DNA of 5,846 nt, from contig CAMPHB010000096.1 of NCBI GenBank assembly GCA_946885755.1, forward strand, positions 1 through 5,846, in the 5' to 3' direction. Position numbers and translations under genes: made by a program. This document shows, one piece after another, positions 1-5,846 of the stretch (its first letter is position 1; each line of letters starts with the position of its first letter). The notes under the pieces are model-generated. The model saw nothing but the letters and a program-made list of their open reading frames with translations. It had not been told where the DNA came from and ran no database searches. This DNA is from an uncultured Methylophaga sp. (GTDB lineage Bacteria > Pseudomonadota > Gammaproteobacteria > Nitrosococcales > Methylophagaceae).

Positions 1-1
1 T

Positions 2-334
2 TGTTTGCCACAAGCCCAGGCCTCTCTGGACTTATTGGCAGGGGTTGAGGCGGGCATTGAAACCGACACGGCAATGACCAATCCGGATTTGGAACGCACT
101 CAGCAAATCCTCTCCAGTCAGCAGGCGGAAACCAGCCAGGCCTGGCAAAATGATGAAACCGGCATTGCCTATCAGATCAATATCAAACGCAGTTATACCT
201 ATGGCAGCTATCCCTGCCTCGCTTACGATTTAACTATCATTAAAAACGATAGTCAGGACGTCAAATCACTGGACGCCTGCCAACATCGCAGCGGTAAATG
301 GATTTCGGTGTCACCAAGCTCCATGGCACTGTAA
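2..334 (+). CDS. 17-kDa surface antigen-like protein, C-terminal part (5' end outside window)
   Basis: The reading frame is open from the left edge and ends in TAA at 332-334. About 110 residues are visible. The last 75 or so match the pattern of the RT0821/17-kDa surface antigen family as I remember it: a helical stretch ending in a Trp (QAWQN), then N-x-x-TG, a central RSYTY strand, a first Cys in YPCLAY, a second Cys in DACQH, and a closing G-K-W strand. The two Cys are typical of the family and may form a disulfide outside the cytoplasm. Members usually carry a signal or lipoprotein peptide and a glycine-zipper segment before this domain; that part would lie upstream and is not visible. 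A TTG at 5 and an ATG at 74 are in frame, but neither has a ribosome-binding site, so I treat the gene as truncated by the window. It converges on cmoB with a 24-base gap. The exact role of this family is unknown. Confidence 0.7.
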   Translation, partial: CLPQAQASLDLLAGVEAGIETDTAMTNPDLERTQQILSSQQAETSQAWQNDETGIAYQINIKRSYTYGSYPCLAYDLTIIKNDSQDVKSLDACQHRSGKWISVSPSSMAL

Positions 335-358
335 CTTCCCCCCGTACAAAAGCTGCTT

Positions 359-1330
359 TTATTGCGGCGCATCAGCAATAAATATCGCCCGGCGCGGCCC
401 CGGATAACCTTCAATAGTTTTGCTGTTATCCTGCGGATCCAGAAAATCCGCCAAAGATTCAAATGTCATCCAGTCAGTTGCCCGCTGTTCTTCAACGGTG
501 GTATTGGCAACATTCACACAACGGACGTTTTTATAACCGCATTTTCGCAGCCATAATTCCATGGTCGGCACCGACGGGATAAACCAGACATTATTCATTT
601 TGGCGTAACGTTGTTCAGGCATTAAGGTCATGCCCTGCTCACCTTCTATCACCAGCGTTTCCAGCACCAGTTCACCACCGGGTTTTAAACATTGCCGGCA
701 TTCCATCAGATGCGTCAGCGGTGAGCGCCGGTGATACAAAACCCCCATCGAAAATACCGTATCAAATAACTGCAAATCTGATGGCATATGTTCGATACCG
801 ATCGGCAATACAAAATGCCGCTCGCTCTGTATAAAGTGCTGCATTACCTGATATTGCATGGCGAATACCCAGGTCGGATCAATGCCCATGACCATCCGGG
901 CACCCTCGCCGACCATCCGCCAGCCGTGATAGCCATTGCCACCGCCGACATCCAGCACTACGCGATTTTCCAATGACTTGATATGCGGCAGCACGCGGTC
1001 CCATTTCCAGTCAGAATGCCACTCGGTGTCTATATAAATGCCGAATAGGTTATACGGGCCTTTGCGCCAAGGGTGAAATTGTTTGAGTAAAGCCGTTAAC
1101 GTTGCTGGTGAAAAATCCTGTAAATCTTCTGCGATACCGATTTGCACTTTATCGCGCAGTTCAATAACCGACGGCCTGATAGCCGGCAAATCGGCCAGCG
1201 CCTGTTGCCACATCGGCATTTTGCCGTGACGCTCCGGATGTAATTTGGCTGCGACCTGGGTTTGTAATTGCACACGCCAGTTCTGATGACCCGCCTTATC
1301 CAGCCAGTCGTAAAATTTTTGATAAACCAT
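359..1330 (-). CDS. cmoB: tRNA U34 carboxymethyltransferase CmoB
   Basis: This cytoplasmic enzyme transfers the carboxymethyl group of carboxy-S-adenosyl-methionine to 5-hydroxyuridine at wobble position 34, giving 5-oxyacetyl-uridine (cmo5U) in tRNAs that read four-fold codon boxes. The product has 323 residues, the same length as E. coli CmoB, and resembles it from end to end. The N-terminal helical part is followed by the PWRKGP signature (residues 87-92) and the TEW-SDWKWDRV block (102-113). The Rossmann methyltransferase core starts at DVGGGNG (127-133), with GIDPT at 149-153 and FSMGVLYHRRSP at 193-204. The C-terminal signature EGYPGPRR is at 307-314. K90, Y199 and R314 correspond to the E. 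coli carboxy-SAM/tRNA-binding residues K91, Y200 and R315. The start ATG overlaps the cmoA stop by one base (TAATG). No Shine-Dalgarno sequence precedes it, so translation probably depends on coupling to cmoA. It is the last gene of the tsaB-cmoA-cmoB run. Confidence 0.97.
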   Translation of the reverse strand: MVYQKFYDWLDKAGHQNWRVQLQTQVAAKLHPERHGKMPMWQQALADLPAIRPSVIELRDKVQIGIAEDLQDFSPATLTALLKQFHPWRKGPYNLFGIYIDTEWHSDWKWDRVLPHIKSLENRVVLDVGGGNGYHGWRMVGEGARMVMGIDPTWVFAMQYQVMQHFIQSERHFVLPIGIEHMPSDLQLFDTVFSMGVLYHRRSPLTHLMECRQCLKPGGELVLETLVIEGEQGMTLMPEQRYAKMNNVWFIPSVPTMELWLRKCGYKNVRCVNVANTTVEEQRATDWMTFESLADFLDPQDNSKTIEGYPGPRRAIFIADAPQ

Positions 1331-2061
1331 TATTTAATTGCGATAAATGAAGCGAAATTAAAACACTGAAACCACTGCTCGGTCTGGTTAAAACCGGCTT
1401 TTTGCAGCCGCTGATGATGGGCCGCTGCGGTTTCCGGGATCAGCACTTTTTCCAAAGCGCTGCGTTTCTGGCTGATTTCCAGATCGCTGTAACCATTGGC
1501 GCGTTTGAAATCCAGATGCAGCTGCTGCTGAATGTGCTGACTGTTTTGATCCGCAAACGCCAGCTTTTCAGAAATAATCAATGCGCCACCCGGCTGTAAA
1601 CCCGCATAAATTTTCTTAATCAGGTCGTCACGCAAAGCGGGATCAATAAACTGCAGCGTAAAATTCATGACCACCACCGAGGCATTTGCGATGCGGCTTT
1701 CGGCAATATCCTCTTGCTTTAACACAACCGGCACCCGGTTATTGTCTTCTGTGATAATGCGCTGCGCCCGCTCAATCATCGCCGCTGAATTATCAATGGC
1801 AATGATCCGGCAATTATCAGCTTTAATTCGCTGACGCATTGATAACGTCACTGCGCCCAGCGAGCAGCCCAGATCAAAACAATCACTGCCATTCTGCGCA
1901 TAATGACCGGCGATAATGCCGATATTGGTGATTAACGTGCCATAGCCCGGTACTGAACGCTGGATCATGTCCGGAAACACATCAGCAACCCGCTCATCAA
2001 AACGAAAGTCAACCATTCGCGCCAGCGGTGAGGCATAAATGTTATCGGCTTTATCGACCAT
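1330..2061 (-). CDS. cmoA: carboxy-S-adenosyl-L-methionine synthase CmoA
   Basis: CmoA converts S-adenosyl-methionine and prephenate to carboxy-SAM, the unusual cofactor that CmoB uses for wobble-uridine modification. The product has 243 residues (E. coli CmoA 247) and follows the family throughout. The N-terminal block FDERVADVFPDMIQRSVPGY is at residues 21-40. The SAM-binding glycine motif DLGCSLGA is at 63-70, followed by AIDNS at 88-92 and MNFTLQF at 132-138. The DFKRANGYS-LEISQKRS block is at 185-201; its R200 matches the Arg that contacts the substrate carboxylate in the E. coli enzyme. The C terminus WFQCFNF (230-236) is also typical. The start ATG shares one base with the tsaB stop. 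An AAAGG (2071-2075, minus strand) inside the last tsaB codons, nine bases before the ATG, can serve as ribosome-binding site. The same gene order, cmoA then cmoB, occurs in E. coli. Prephenate dependence links this gene to the aromatic amino acid pathway. Confidence 0.97.
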   Translation of the reverse strand: MVDKADNIYASPLARMVDFRFDERVADVFPDMIQRSVPGYGTLITNIGIIAGHYAQNGSDCFDLGCSLGAVTLSMRQRIKADNCRIIAIDNSAAMIERAQRIITEDNNRVPVVLKQEDIAESRIANASVVVMNFTLQFIDPALRDDLIKKIYAGLQPGGALIISEKLAFADQNSQHIQQQLHLDFKRANGYSDLEISQKRSALEKVLIPETAAAHHQRLQKAGFNQTEQWFQCFNFASFIAIK

Positions 2062-2744
2062 TATTGCTGGCCTTTTTTCTTGGCAACATTATTGCGTAAA
2101 TACACCGGTAACGCCTGATAAGCCGGCAATGCTTTGTGGTCTGCAAACATTTGTTTTGCCAGCGGTAACATGGCTTCGGCCGATGGGTATATATCACTAT
2201 CCATTCCCTGTAACTGACCGGCGAAGTTATCTGAGAGAATTTGCTGATATGCTGCCCAGCCACTGCCGGCACCAAACCAGTTTTGGCCATCAACAGGTTT
2301 GACGTTTTCCGGCGCGCGGACTTGTTCATCAGAAACGGCGATGGCCAGACCATCTTTAATAACAAAATCAGCGTGATACACCTCACCCATCCGGGCATCG
2401 AGCGCTACGCTGATTTTACTCACCCCATGTTTGGCATAAGCGGCCTGCGCCACCGCCGCTAAGGTTGAAACCGGTAATACCGGCAGATCCTCAGCAAAAG
2501 CAATGCCTTGCGCTACCGCAACGCCTACCCGCACACCGGTAAACGAACCCGGCCCCCGACCAAACACCAGGGCATCCATATCGGTTAACTGACAGTTTGC
2601 CTCATGAAAAAGCTGATCCAGCATGCCCAATATGCATTCAGAGTGGCCGCGCTGAGTGATCTCACTCACCGCAAACACACGGCCATCAATGAGTAAAGCA
2701 GCACTGCAATTTTCGGTACAGGTATCTAAAGCAAGCAAATTCAT
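2061..2744 (-). CDS. tsaB: tRNA threonylcarbamoyladenosine biosynthesis protein TsaB (YeaZ)
   Basis: TsaB is the non-catalytic ASKHA-fold partner of TsaD. With TsaE it supports transfer of the threonylcarbamoyl group from TC-AMP to A37 of tRNAs reading ANN codons (t6A), and it is essential in many bacteria. The product has 227 residues (E. coli 231). The N terminus MNLLALDTCTENCS fits the family start, so ATG 2744 is well supported. The hallmark GRGPGSFTGVR is at 62-72, DARMGEVY at 116-123, a GAGSGW turn near 160, and the closing PVYLRNNVA motif is followed by a basic tail. A degenerate QRGHSE (31-36) stands where TsaD has its metal-binding His pair, as expected for TsaB. The gene heads the operon with cmoA and cmoB. 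The leader is short, lacks a clear Shine-Dalgarno sequence, and has a perfect TATAAT box about 40 bases upstream. Confidence 0.97.
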   Translation of the reverse strand: MNLLALDTCTENCSAALLIDGRVFAVSEITQRGHSECILGMLDQLFHEANCQLTDMDALVFGRGPGSFTGVRVGVAVAQGIAFAEDLPVLPVSTLAAVAQAAYAKHGVSKISVALDARMGEVYHADFVIKDGLAIAVSDEQVRAPENVKPVDGQNWFGAGSGWAAYQQILSDNFAGQLQGMDSDIYPSAEAMLPLAKQMFADHKALPAYQALPVYLRNNVAKKKGQQ

Positions 2745-2759
2745 CTGTTGGTCATTTCG

Positions 2760-2790
2760 TTGTCATCAGCGAGTCACAGCCGGTCATTAT
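2760..2790 (+). promoter_or_regulatory. Weak candidate promoter for the two small + strand genes
   Basis: TTGTCA (2760-2765, 5 of 6 to the -35 consensus) and CATTAT (2785-2790, 4 of 6 to the -10 consensus) are separated by 19 bases. The spacing is long and the -10 is poor. The site is plausible mainly because the downstream gene has a strong ribosome-binding site and no co-directional gene before it. The -10 shares five bases with the tsaB -10 on the other strand. Confidence 0.22.
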
Positions 2791-2813
2791 AGTGCAGTCT
2801 ATGGAGGTGACTA
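2786..2813 (-). promoter_or_regulatory. Candidate sigma-70 promoter for tsaB-cmoA-cmoB
   Basis: On the minus strand a perfect TATAAT lies at 2791-2786. A -35-like TAGTCA (4 of 6 to TTGACA) lies at 2813-2808, with a 16-base spacer. Transcription would begin near 2779, giving a leader of about 35 bases before the tsaB ATG. The -35 overlaps the ribosome-binding site and first base of the divergent small gene. The -10 is strong and the -35 is weak. This is the only likely promoter for the three-gene run, because the other junctions overlap. Confidence 0.45.
2803..2810 (+). promoter_or_regulatory. Strong Shine-Dalgarno for the 41-residue membrane microprotein
   Basis: GGAGGTGA is an eight-base match to the 16S rRNA anti-Shine-Dalgarno. 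The GGAGG core lies five bases before the ATG at 2813. It decides the start: an in-frame ATG at 2801 would sit before this site and lacks one of its own. It is the main reason to take this very short reading frame as a gene. Confidence 0.65.
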
Positions 2814-2938
2814 TGGCATTTATTATTGATTGTATTTATGTCTGCCGTGAGTTATTGCGATTGTTTTTTGTGGTGATTACCTCACCGTTTGCCATTATCG
2901 GCAGTCTGTTAATGCTGGGCAGTGCCAGCTGGCAATAA
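2813..2938 (+). CDS. Small single-span membrane protein (41 aa), function unknown
   Basis: This short frame runs from ATG at 2813 to TAA at 2936-2938. I do not recognise the product. A short N-terminal segment with one Asp and two Arg (D6, R12, R16) is followed by a hydrophobic stretch from about residue 17 to 36 (LFFVVITSPFAIIGSLLMLG), long enough for one membrane helix with a Pro in its middle. A polar tail SASWQ closes it. The positive charges before the helix suggest an N-in orientation. Two Cys (7, 11) lie near the membrane entry. There is no signal peptidase site or lipobox, so it is more likely an integral microprotein than an exported one. The strong GGAGGTGA upstream and the position in an otherwise empty gap, divergent from tsaB and 48 bases before another small gene, argue that it is expressed. 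The alternative is a chance frame over leader sequence. Confidence 0.55.
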   Translation: MAFIIDCIYVCRELLRLFFVVITSPFAIIGSLLMLGSASWQ

Positions 2939-2939
2939 A

Positions 2940-2972
2940 TACTGCCTGATAAGCTATCATAGGTCTGCAGTA
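2940..2972 (+). repeat. Imperfect inverted repeat (hairpin) between the two small genes
   Basis: TACTGC (2940-2945) and GCAGTA (2967-2972) are complementary outer arms. TGATA (2947-2951) and TATCA (2955-2959) form an inner arm around AGC. An alternative fold pairs CCTGATA with TATC-AGG through a two-base bulge. No T-tract follows, so it does not look like a terminator. It ends six bases before the GGAGG of the next gene and could affect its translation, act as an operator, or be chance. Confidence 0.25.
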
Positions 2973-2986
2973 ATTATGGAGGACCT

Positions 2987-3223
2987 ATGGCGCAAATCCA
3001 TCAACAGGCTATCGCCTTTATTCGCGACGATGACTGGCAGCGAGCACATGAGCTTATCCAAACCACCAATGACCCGCTGGCCTGTCTGATTCACGGCTTT
3101 TTACACCGGCAGGAGGGTGATCTCGGCAATGCAGCCTACTGGTATAACCGTGCAGGTGAATCGTTAGCCGAAACGCCGCTCGACATTGAACTGGAACGTC
3201 TGGACGCGCTGGCCAGACGCTAA
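2987..3223 (+). CDS. Conserved hypothetical small protein (78 aa), helical, TPR/Sel1-like motif
   Basis: ATG 2987 follows GGAGG at 2978-2982 with a tight four-base gap, and the frame ends at TAA 3221-3223. The product is soluble, with no signal peptide or membrane span. It appears all-helical: residues 1-27 (IAFIRDDDWQRAHELIQ), then a core around DPLACLIHGFLHRQEGDLG (29-47), then NAAYWYNRAG (48-57), which resembles one helix of a TPR or Sel1-like repeat. From memory, small proteobacterial proteins share the DW-x-x-AHE and LHR-x-EGD-x-x-NA-x-YWY-x-RAG pattern, but I know no function for them. It may be transcribed with the 41-residue membrane protein 48 bases upstream. Its stop lies six bases from the stop of the convergent ygiQ-type gene, leaving no room for a terminator between them. 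The start and coding status look sound. Confidence 0.85.
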   Translation: MAQIHQQAIAFIRDDDWQRAHELIQTTNDPLACLIHGFLHRQEGDLGNAAYWYNRAGESLAETPLDIELERLDALARR

Positions 3224-3229
3224 GCGGTA

Positions 3230-5416
3230 TTATCTTTTACGACTGCGTTTGGGGGCTTTTTTGCCACCCTGCCCATGCTGATGCTGGGTACGGAATTGCT
3301 TAGCGGCCATCGCCGGTGTCACCGCTTTGCGGCTGATACGCCGACCCTCACCCTGTTCGCCGGTACCTTTTGGCTGAAAACTCGGGATCAGATGTTTTTT
3401 ACCATTACCGATCAAGTCCGCGCGGCCCATGGATTTCAATGCTTCACGCAGCATCGGCCAGTTTTCCGGATCGTGGTAACGCAAAAATGCTTTATGTAAA
3501 CGGCGTTTTTTCAGCCCTTTTGGTACCGTGATATCACCACCGTTTCGGCGAACTTTGTGCAACGTGTCTTTACCGGAATGGTACATCGCCGCGGCAGCTG
3601 ACATCGGTGATGGCAAATACGCCTGCACCTGATCGGCGCGAAAACCATTACGTTTCAGCCAAATCGCTAAATTGAGCATATCTTCATCGGTGGTACCCGG
3701 ATGTGCGGCAATAAAATACGGGATGAGATACTGCTCTTTACCGGCTTCTTTGGAGTATTTCTCAAACATTTGTTTGAATTTATCGTAGCTGCCGATACCC
3801 GGTTTCATCATTTGTGACAGCGGGCCGTCTTCGGTGTGTTCAGGCGCGATCTTCAGATAGCCGCCAACATGGTGAGTAACCAGTTCTTTCACGTATTCCG
3901 GTGATTCCACGGCAAGGTCGTAGCGCAGGCCGGAAGCAATCAGAATCTTCTTAATCCCCGGCAGTTTGCGCGCCCGGCGATACAGGTTAATCAGGGGTGT
4001 ATGGTCGGTATTGAGGTTTTTGCAAATACCCGGGTAGACGCACGACAGGCGCCGGCAACTGGCTTCAATTTCTTCACTTTTACAGGCCAGACGATACATA
4101 TTGGCGGTTGGTCCGCCCAGATCGGAAATGATACCGGTAAAACCGGGCGTGGTATCGCGGATGGCTTCAACTTCTTTGATAATCGAATCTTCACTGCGGC
4201 TCTGAATAATGCGGCCTTCATGCTCGGTAATCGAACAAAAGGTGCAGCCGCCGAAACAGCCACGCATGATATTCACCGAAAAACGGATCATTTCATAAGC
4301 CGGAATATTCATCTTGCCGTATTGCATATGCGGCACGCGGCTGTAGGGCAAATCAAATACCGCATCCATTTCTTTGGTGGTCAGCGGAATCGGCGGCGGA
4401 TTCAACCAGACATCATGATCATCATGCTGCTGCACCAGCGCCAGTGCATTGCCCGGATTGGTTTCTAAATGCAGAATCCGTGAGGTGTGGGCGTAGGTGA
4501 TCGGATCATCTTTAACCTGGCTATAAGCTGGCAGACGGATCACGGTCTTATCCGCATTTCGCGGTGATACCCGGTGGATTTTAATGACGTTGGTTTTCGG
4601 TTCGGCCGGGGCTTGCTCGGCCGTTTCTGCTTGTGCGGTTTCGCAGGTTTCCGGGGTTTGCATTTGATACGGATCAATCGGCGGATTCAGTTTGCCGGGG
4701 GTATCAATACTGGTGGAATTCTTTTCCCACCAGCCATCACGCTGGCCATGTTTAACCAGATAGGCAGTACCGCGAATATCGATTAGATCTTTAACTGGTT
4801 CACCACTGGCAAGACGATGGGCAATTTCCACCACCTGACGTTCGCCGTTGCCATATACCAGTAAATCCGCTTTAGCATCCATAATCACACTGCGACGGAC
4901 TTTTTCTGACCAGTAATCGTAATGGGCAATCCGCCGCAGGCTGGCTTCGATACCACCAATAACAATTGGCACATCTTTATGGGCTTCACGACAGCGCTGA
5001 CTGTAAACAACGACGCTGCGATCCGGGCGTTTGCCACCTTCACCGCCGGCCGTGTAGGCATCGTTACGACGGATTTTTTTATCAGACGTGTAACGATTGA
5101 CCATTGAATCCATGTTGCCGCCGGTCACCCCCCAGAACAGATTGGGTTTGCCCAGCTGTTTAAAATCTTCGGCACTGGTCCAGTCCGGCTGAGAAATAAT
5201 ACCGACGCGAAAGCCCTGTGCTTCCAGCAAACGGCCTATCAGCGCCATACCAAAACTTGGATGGTCAACGTAAACATCACCGGTGACAATAATAATGTCG
5301 CAGCTGTCCCAGCCGAGCGCATCCATTTCGGCGCGGCTCATTGGCAGCTGTTTAGCAACACCAAAACGTTGCGCCCAGTGTTTGCGGTAAGAAAAGATAT
5401 CAGGAGCGGCGTGCAT
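3230..5416 (-). CDS. ygiQ: YgiQ family radical SAM protein
   Basis: This is a radical S-adenosyl-methionine enzyme whose reaction is unknown. The 728-residue product resembles E. coli YgiQ (739) along nearly its whole length. The N-terminal radical-SAM-associated domain (about 10-350) contains [48 protein letters not shown] and DYWS. The [4Fe-4S]-binding Cys are C387, C391 and C394 in [19 protein letters not shown]. Further family blocks are [23 protein letters not shown] and [11 protein letters not shown]. The C-terminal DUF3362-type part includes [22 protein letters not shown] and [18 protein letters not shown] low-complexity Ala/Glu/Thr linker near 253-273 and a Lys/Arg-rich tail (last ~12 residues) vary in the family and might bind nucleic acid or just be flexible. 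ATG 5416 has a GAGGG (5420-5424) only three bases upstream. The gene is single, convergent with the 78-residue gene, and 75 bases after an L,D-transpeptidase gene. Confidence 0.96.
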   Translation of the reverse strand: MHAAPDIFSYRKHWAQRFGVAKQLPMSRAEMDALGWDSCDIIIVTGDVYVDHPSFGMALIGRLLEAQGFRVGIISQPDWTSAEDFKQLGKPNLFWGVTGGNMDSMVNRYTSDKKIRRNDAYTAGGEGGKRPDRSVVVYSQRCREAHKDVPIVIGGIEASLRRIAHYDYWSEKVRRSVIMDAKADLLVYGNGERQVVEIAHRLASGEPVKDLIDIRGTAYLVKHGQRDGWWEKNSTSIDTPGKLNPPIDPYQMQTPETCETAQAETAEQAPAEPKTNVIKIHRVSPRNADKTVIRLPAYSQVKDDPITYAHTSRILHLETNPGNALALVQQHDDHDVWLNPPPIPLTTKEMDAVFDLPYSRVPHMQYGKMNIPAYEMIRFSVNIMRGCFGGCTFCSITEHEGRIIQSRSEDSIIKEVEAIRDTTPGFTGIISDLGGPTANMYRLACKSEEIEASCRRLSCVYPGICKNLNTDHTPLINLYRRARKLPGIKKILIASGLRYDLAVESPEYVKELVTHHVGGYLKIAPEHTEDGPLSQMMKPGIGSYDKFKQMFEKYSKEAGKEQYLIPYFIAAHPGTTDEDMLNLAIWLKRNGFRADQVQAYLPSPMSAAAAMYHSGKDTLHKVRRNGGDITVPKGLKKRRLHKAFLRYHDPENWPMLREALKSMGRADLIGNGKKHLIPSFQPKGTGEQGEGRRISRKAVTPAMAAKQFRTQHQHGQGGKKAPKRSRKR

Positions 5417-5462
5417 AGACCCTCAATGCGCAGCAGGCAAAAAAATCAAGGGCTTATTCTAA

Positions 5463-5486
5463 CAAACTGCGGCCGGCGCCGCTTTG
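5463..5486 (-). terminator. GC-rich hairpin after the L,D-transpeptidase gene, possible terminator
   Basis: Read on the minus strand, CAAAGCGGC pairs with GCCGC-AG-TTTG around a GCCG loop. That gives nine base pairs with one two-base bulge, starting six bases past the stop of the transpeptidase gene. The downstream T-tract is poor (TTTGTTAG), so Rho-independent termination would be weak. A run of seven T follows about 20 bases later without its own hairpin. The structure may separate the transpeptidase transcript from ygiQ, or only attenuate it. I see no good promoter for ygiQ in the remaining gap. Confidence 0.4.
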
Positions 5487-5491
5487 GAAAA

Positions 5492-5846
5492 TCAGTCTTC
5501 GCGATATTCGGCAAGCTCGGGCATGCTGTCGATAATAATGACCGGCGTGCCATGACTGACGTATTTGCTTAGTTCAAGAATCTCACTGTTACGCAAGGCA
5601 ATACAGCCTTTGGTCCAGTTGGTCATTTGATGAATTTCGACTTTATCAGCGGTTTCAACACCGATGCCGTGAATGCCAATCAAGCCACCCAGCACGGTAT
5701 TTTGTGGTGGTAATTCCTGATATAAATGCGCGCCAAGGATTCGACGATACTGATAGCGGTCAATCAGTCCGGACTTCAGCGCTTTTTTGGCATCATCCAT
5801 GTTTGGATAGTTCAGTTGCATAAAGGTATGGAACTGATCGCTGCTG
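5492..5846 (-). CDS. L,D-transpeptidase (YkuD domain), C-terminal part (5' end outside window)
   Basis: The frame is open to the right edge and ends in TGA at 5492-5494. An internal ATG at 5821 is not the likely start, because the residues before it (SDQFHTF) continue directly into the typical FHxF-LNYPN-DDA strand of this family. About 117 residues are visible. They hold the catalytic part: IGIHG with the conserved His, then about 20 residues later TNWTKGCIALRNSEI with the nucleophile Cys (codon 5603-5605), then a closing GTPVIIID strand. The enzyme would act in the periplasm, forming 3-3 peptidoglycan cross-links, attaching proteins to the wall, or trimming such bonds. The SHGC of classical YkuD proteins is TKGC here, resembling the T-D-G-C variant of smaller Gram-negative members. 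The signal peptide and N-terminal half are not visible, so the subfamily stays open. Confidence 0.88.
   Translation of the reverse strand, partial: SSDQFHTFMQLNYPNMDDAKKALKSGLIDRYQYRRILGAHLYQELPPQNTVLGGLIGIHGIGVETADKVEIHQMTNWTKGCIALRNSEILELSKYVSHGTPVIIIDSMPELAEYRED

Noticed and set aside
5..334. Complete 109-residue gene starting at the TTG at 5
   Set aside because: No ribosome-binding site is visible, the frame is open to the window edge, and related proteins have an N-terminal export and glycine-rich segment, so the visible part is a fragment.
348..360. AAAAG-CTG-CTTTT inverted repeat between the surface antigen-like gene and cmoB, as a bidirectional terminator
   Set aside because: The stem is five pairs, four of them A-T, and the following T-tract is short; it is too unstable to claim.
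4404..4432. Short CATCATGATCATCATG repeat
   Set aside because: It encodes the Asp/His run QHDDHD inside the radical SAM protein and sits in frame; it is local codon repetition, not a separate element.
4001..4468. 155-residue + strand frame opposite the ygiQ-type gene
   Set aside because: It lies wholly antisense to the most conserved part of the radical SAM gene, has no ribosome-binding site of note and encodes no recognisable protein; it mirrors the codon pattern of the real gene.
4574..4786. 70-residue Gly/Phe-rich + strand frame
   Set aside because: It is antisense to the Ala/Glu-rich linker of the ygiQ-type gene; the odd composition is the mirror of that linker.
5417..5460. Promoter for the ygiQ-type gene using TAGAAT on the minus strand in the gap after the transpeptidase gene
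   Set aside because: The -10-like TAGAAT has no -35 at a usable distance, since that position falls in the GC-rich hairpin; read-through or a promoter inside the transpeptidase gene is equally possible.

Overview
The window looks like ordinary chromosome of a Gram-negative, most likely gammaproteobacterial, organism. CmoA, CmoB, TsaB and the large YgiQ-type radical SAM protein all resemble their Enterobacteria/gammaproteobacteria counterparts along their whole length. Base composition is balanced and even throughout. I see no insertion sequence, phage gene, CRISPR array, tRNA or rRNA. The genus cannot be fixed from this stretch.

Layout from left to right. (1) The C-terminal end of a + strand gene for a 17-kDa-surface-antigen-like protein, cut by the window edge. 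(2) A compact minus-strand block, tsaB-cmoA-cmoB (2744 down to 359). Each junction is a one-base TAATG stop/start overlap. (3) A divergent intergenic region of 68 bases (2745-2812) with a good -10 box for tsaB. (4) Two small + strand genes: a 41-residue single-membrane-span protein (2813-2938) behind a near-ideal Shine-Dalgarno sequence, and a 78-residue soluble helical protein (2987-3223). (5) A large minus-strand radical SAM gene of the ygiQ family (5416 down to 3230), convergent with the small pair and only six bases from it. (6) The C-terminal part of a minus-strand L,D-transpeptidase (YkuD fold), cut by the right edge, followed by a GC-rich hairpin that may end its transcript.

The clearest functional grouping is the tRNA-modification operon. 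TsaB supports t6A formation at position 37, while CmoA and CmoB build cmo5U at the wobble position 34. Both changes lie in the anticodon loop, and tRNA-Thr(UGU) is known to carry both, so joint expression makes sense. The partial genes at both edges are probable envelope proteins (a surface antigen-like protein and a peptidoglycan cross-linking enzyme). They seem unrelated to the central operon. Nothing here clearly amounts to a new defence or mobile system. The most open items are the unannotated membrane microprotein, its small partner gene, and the uncharacterised YgiQ protein next to them.
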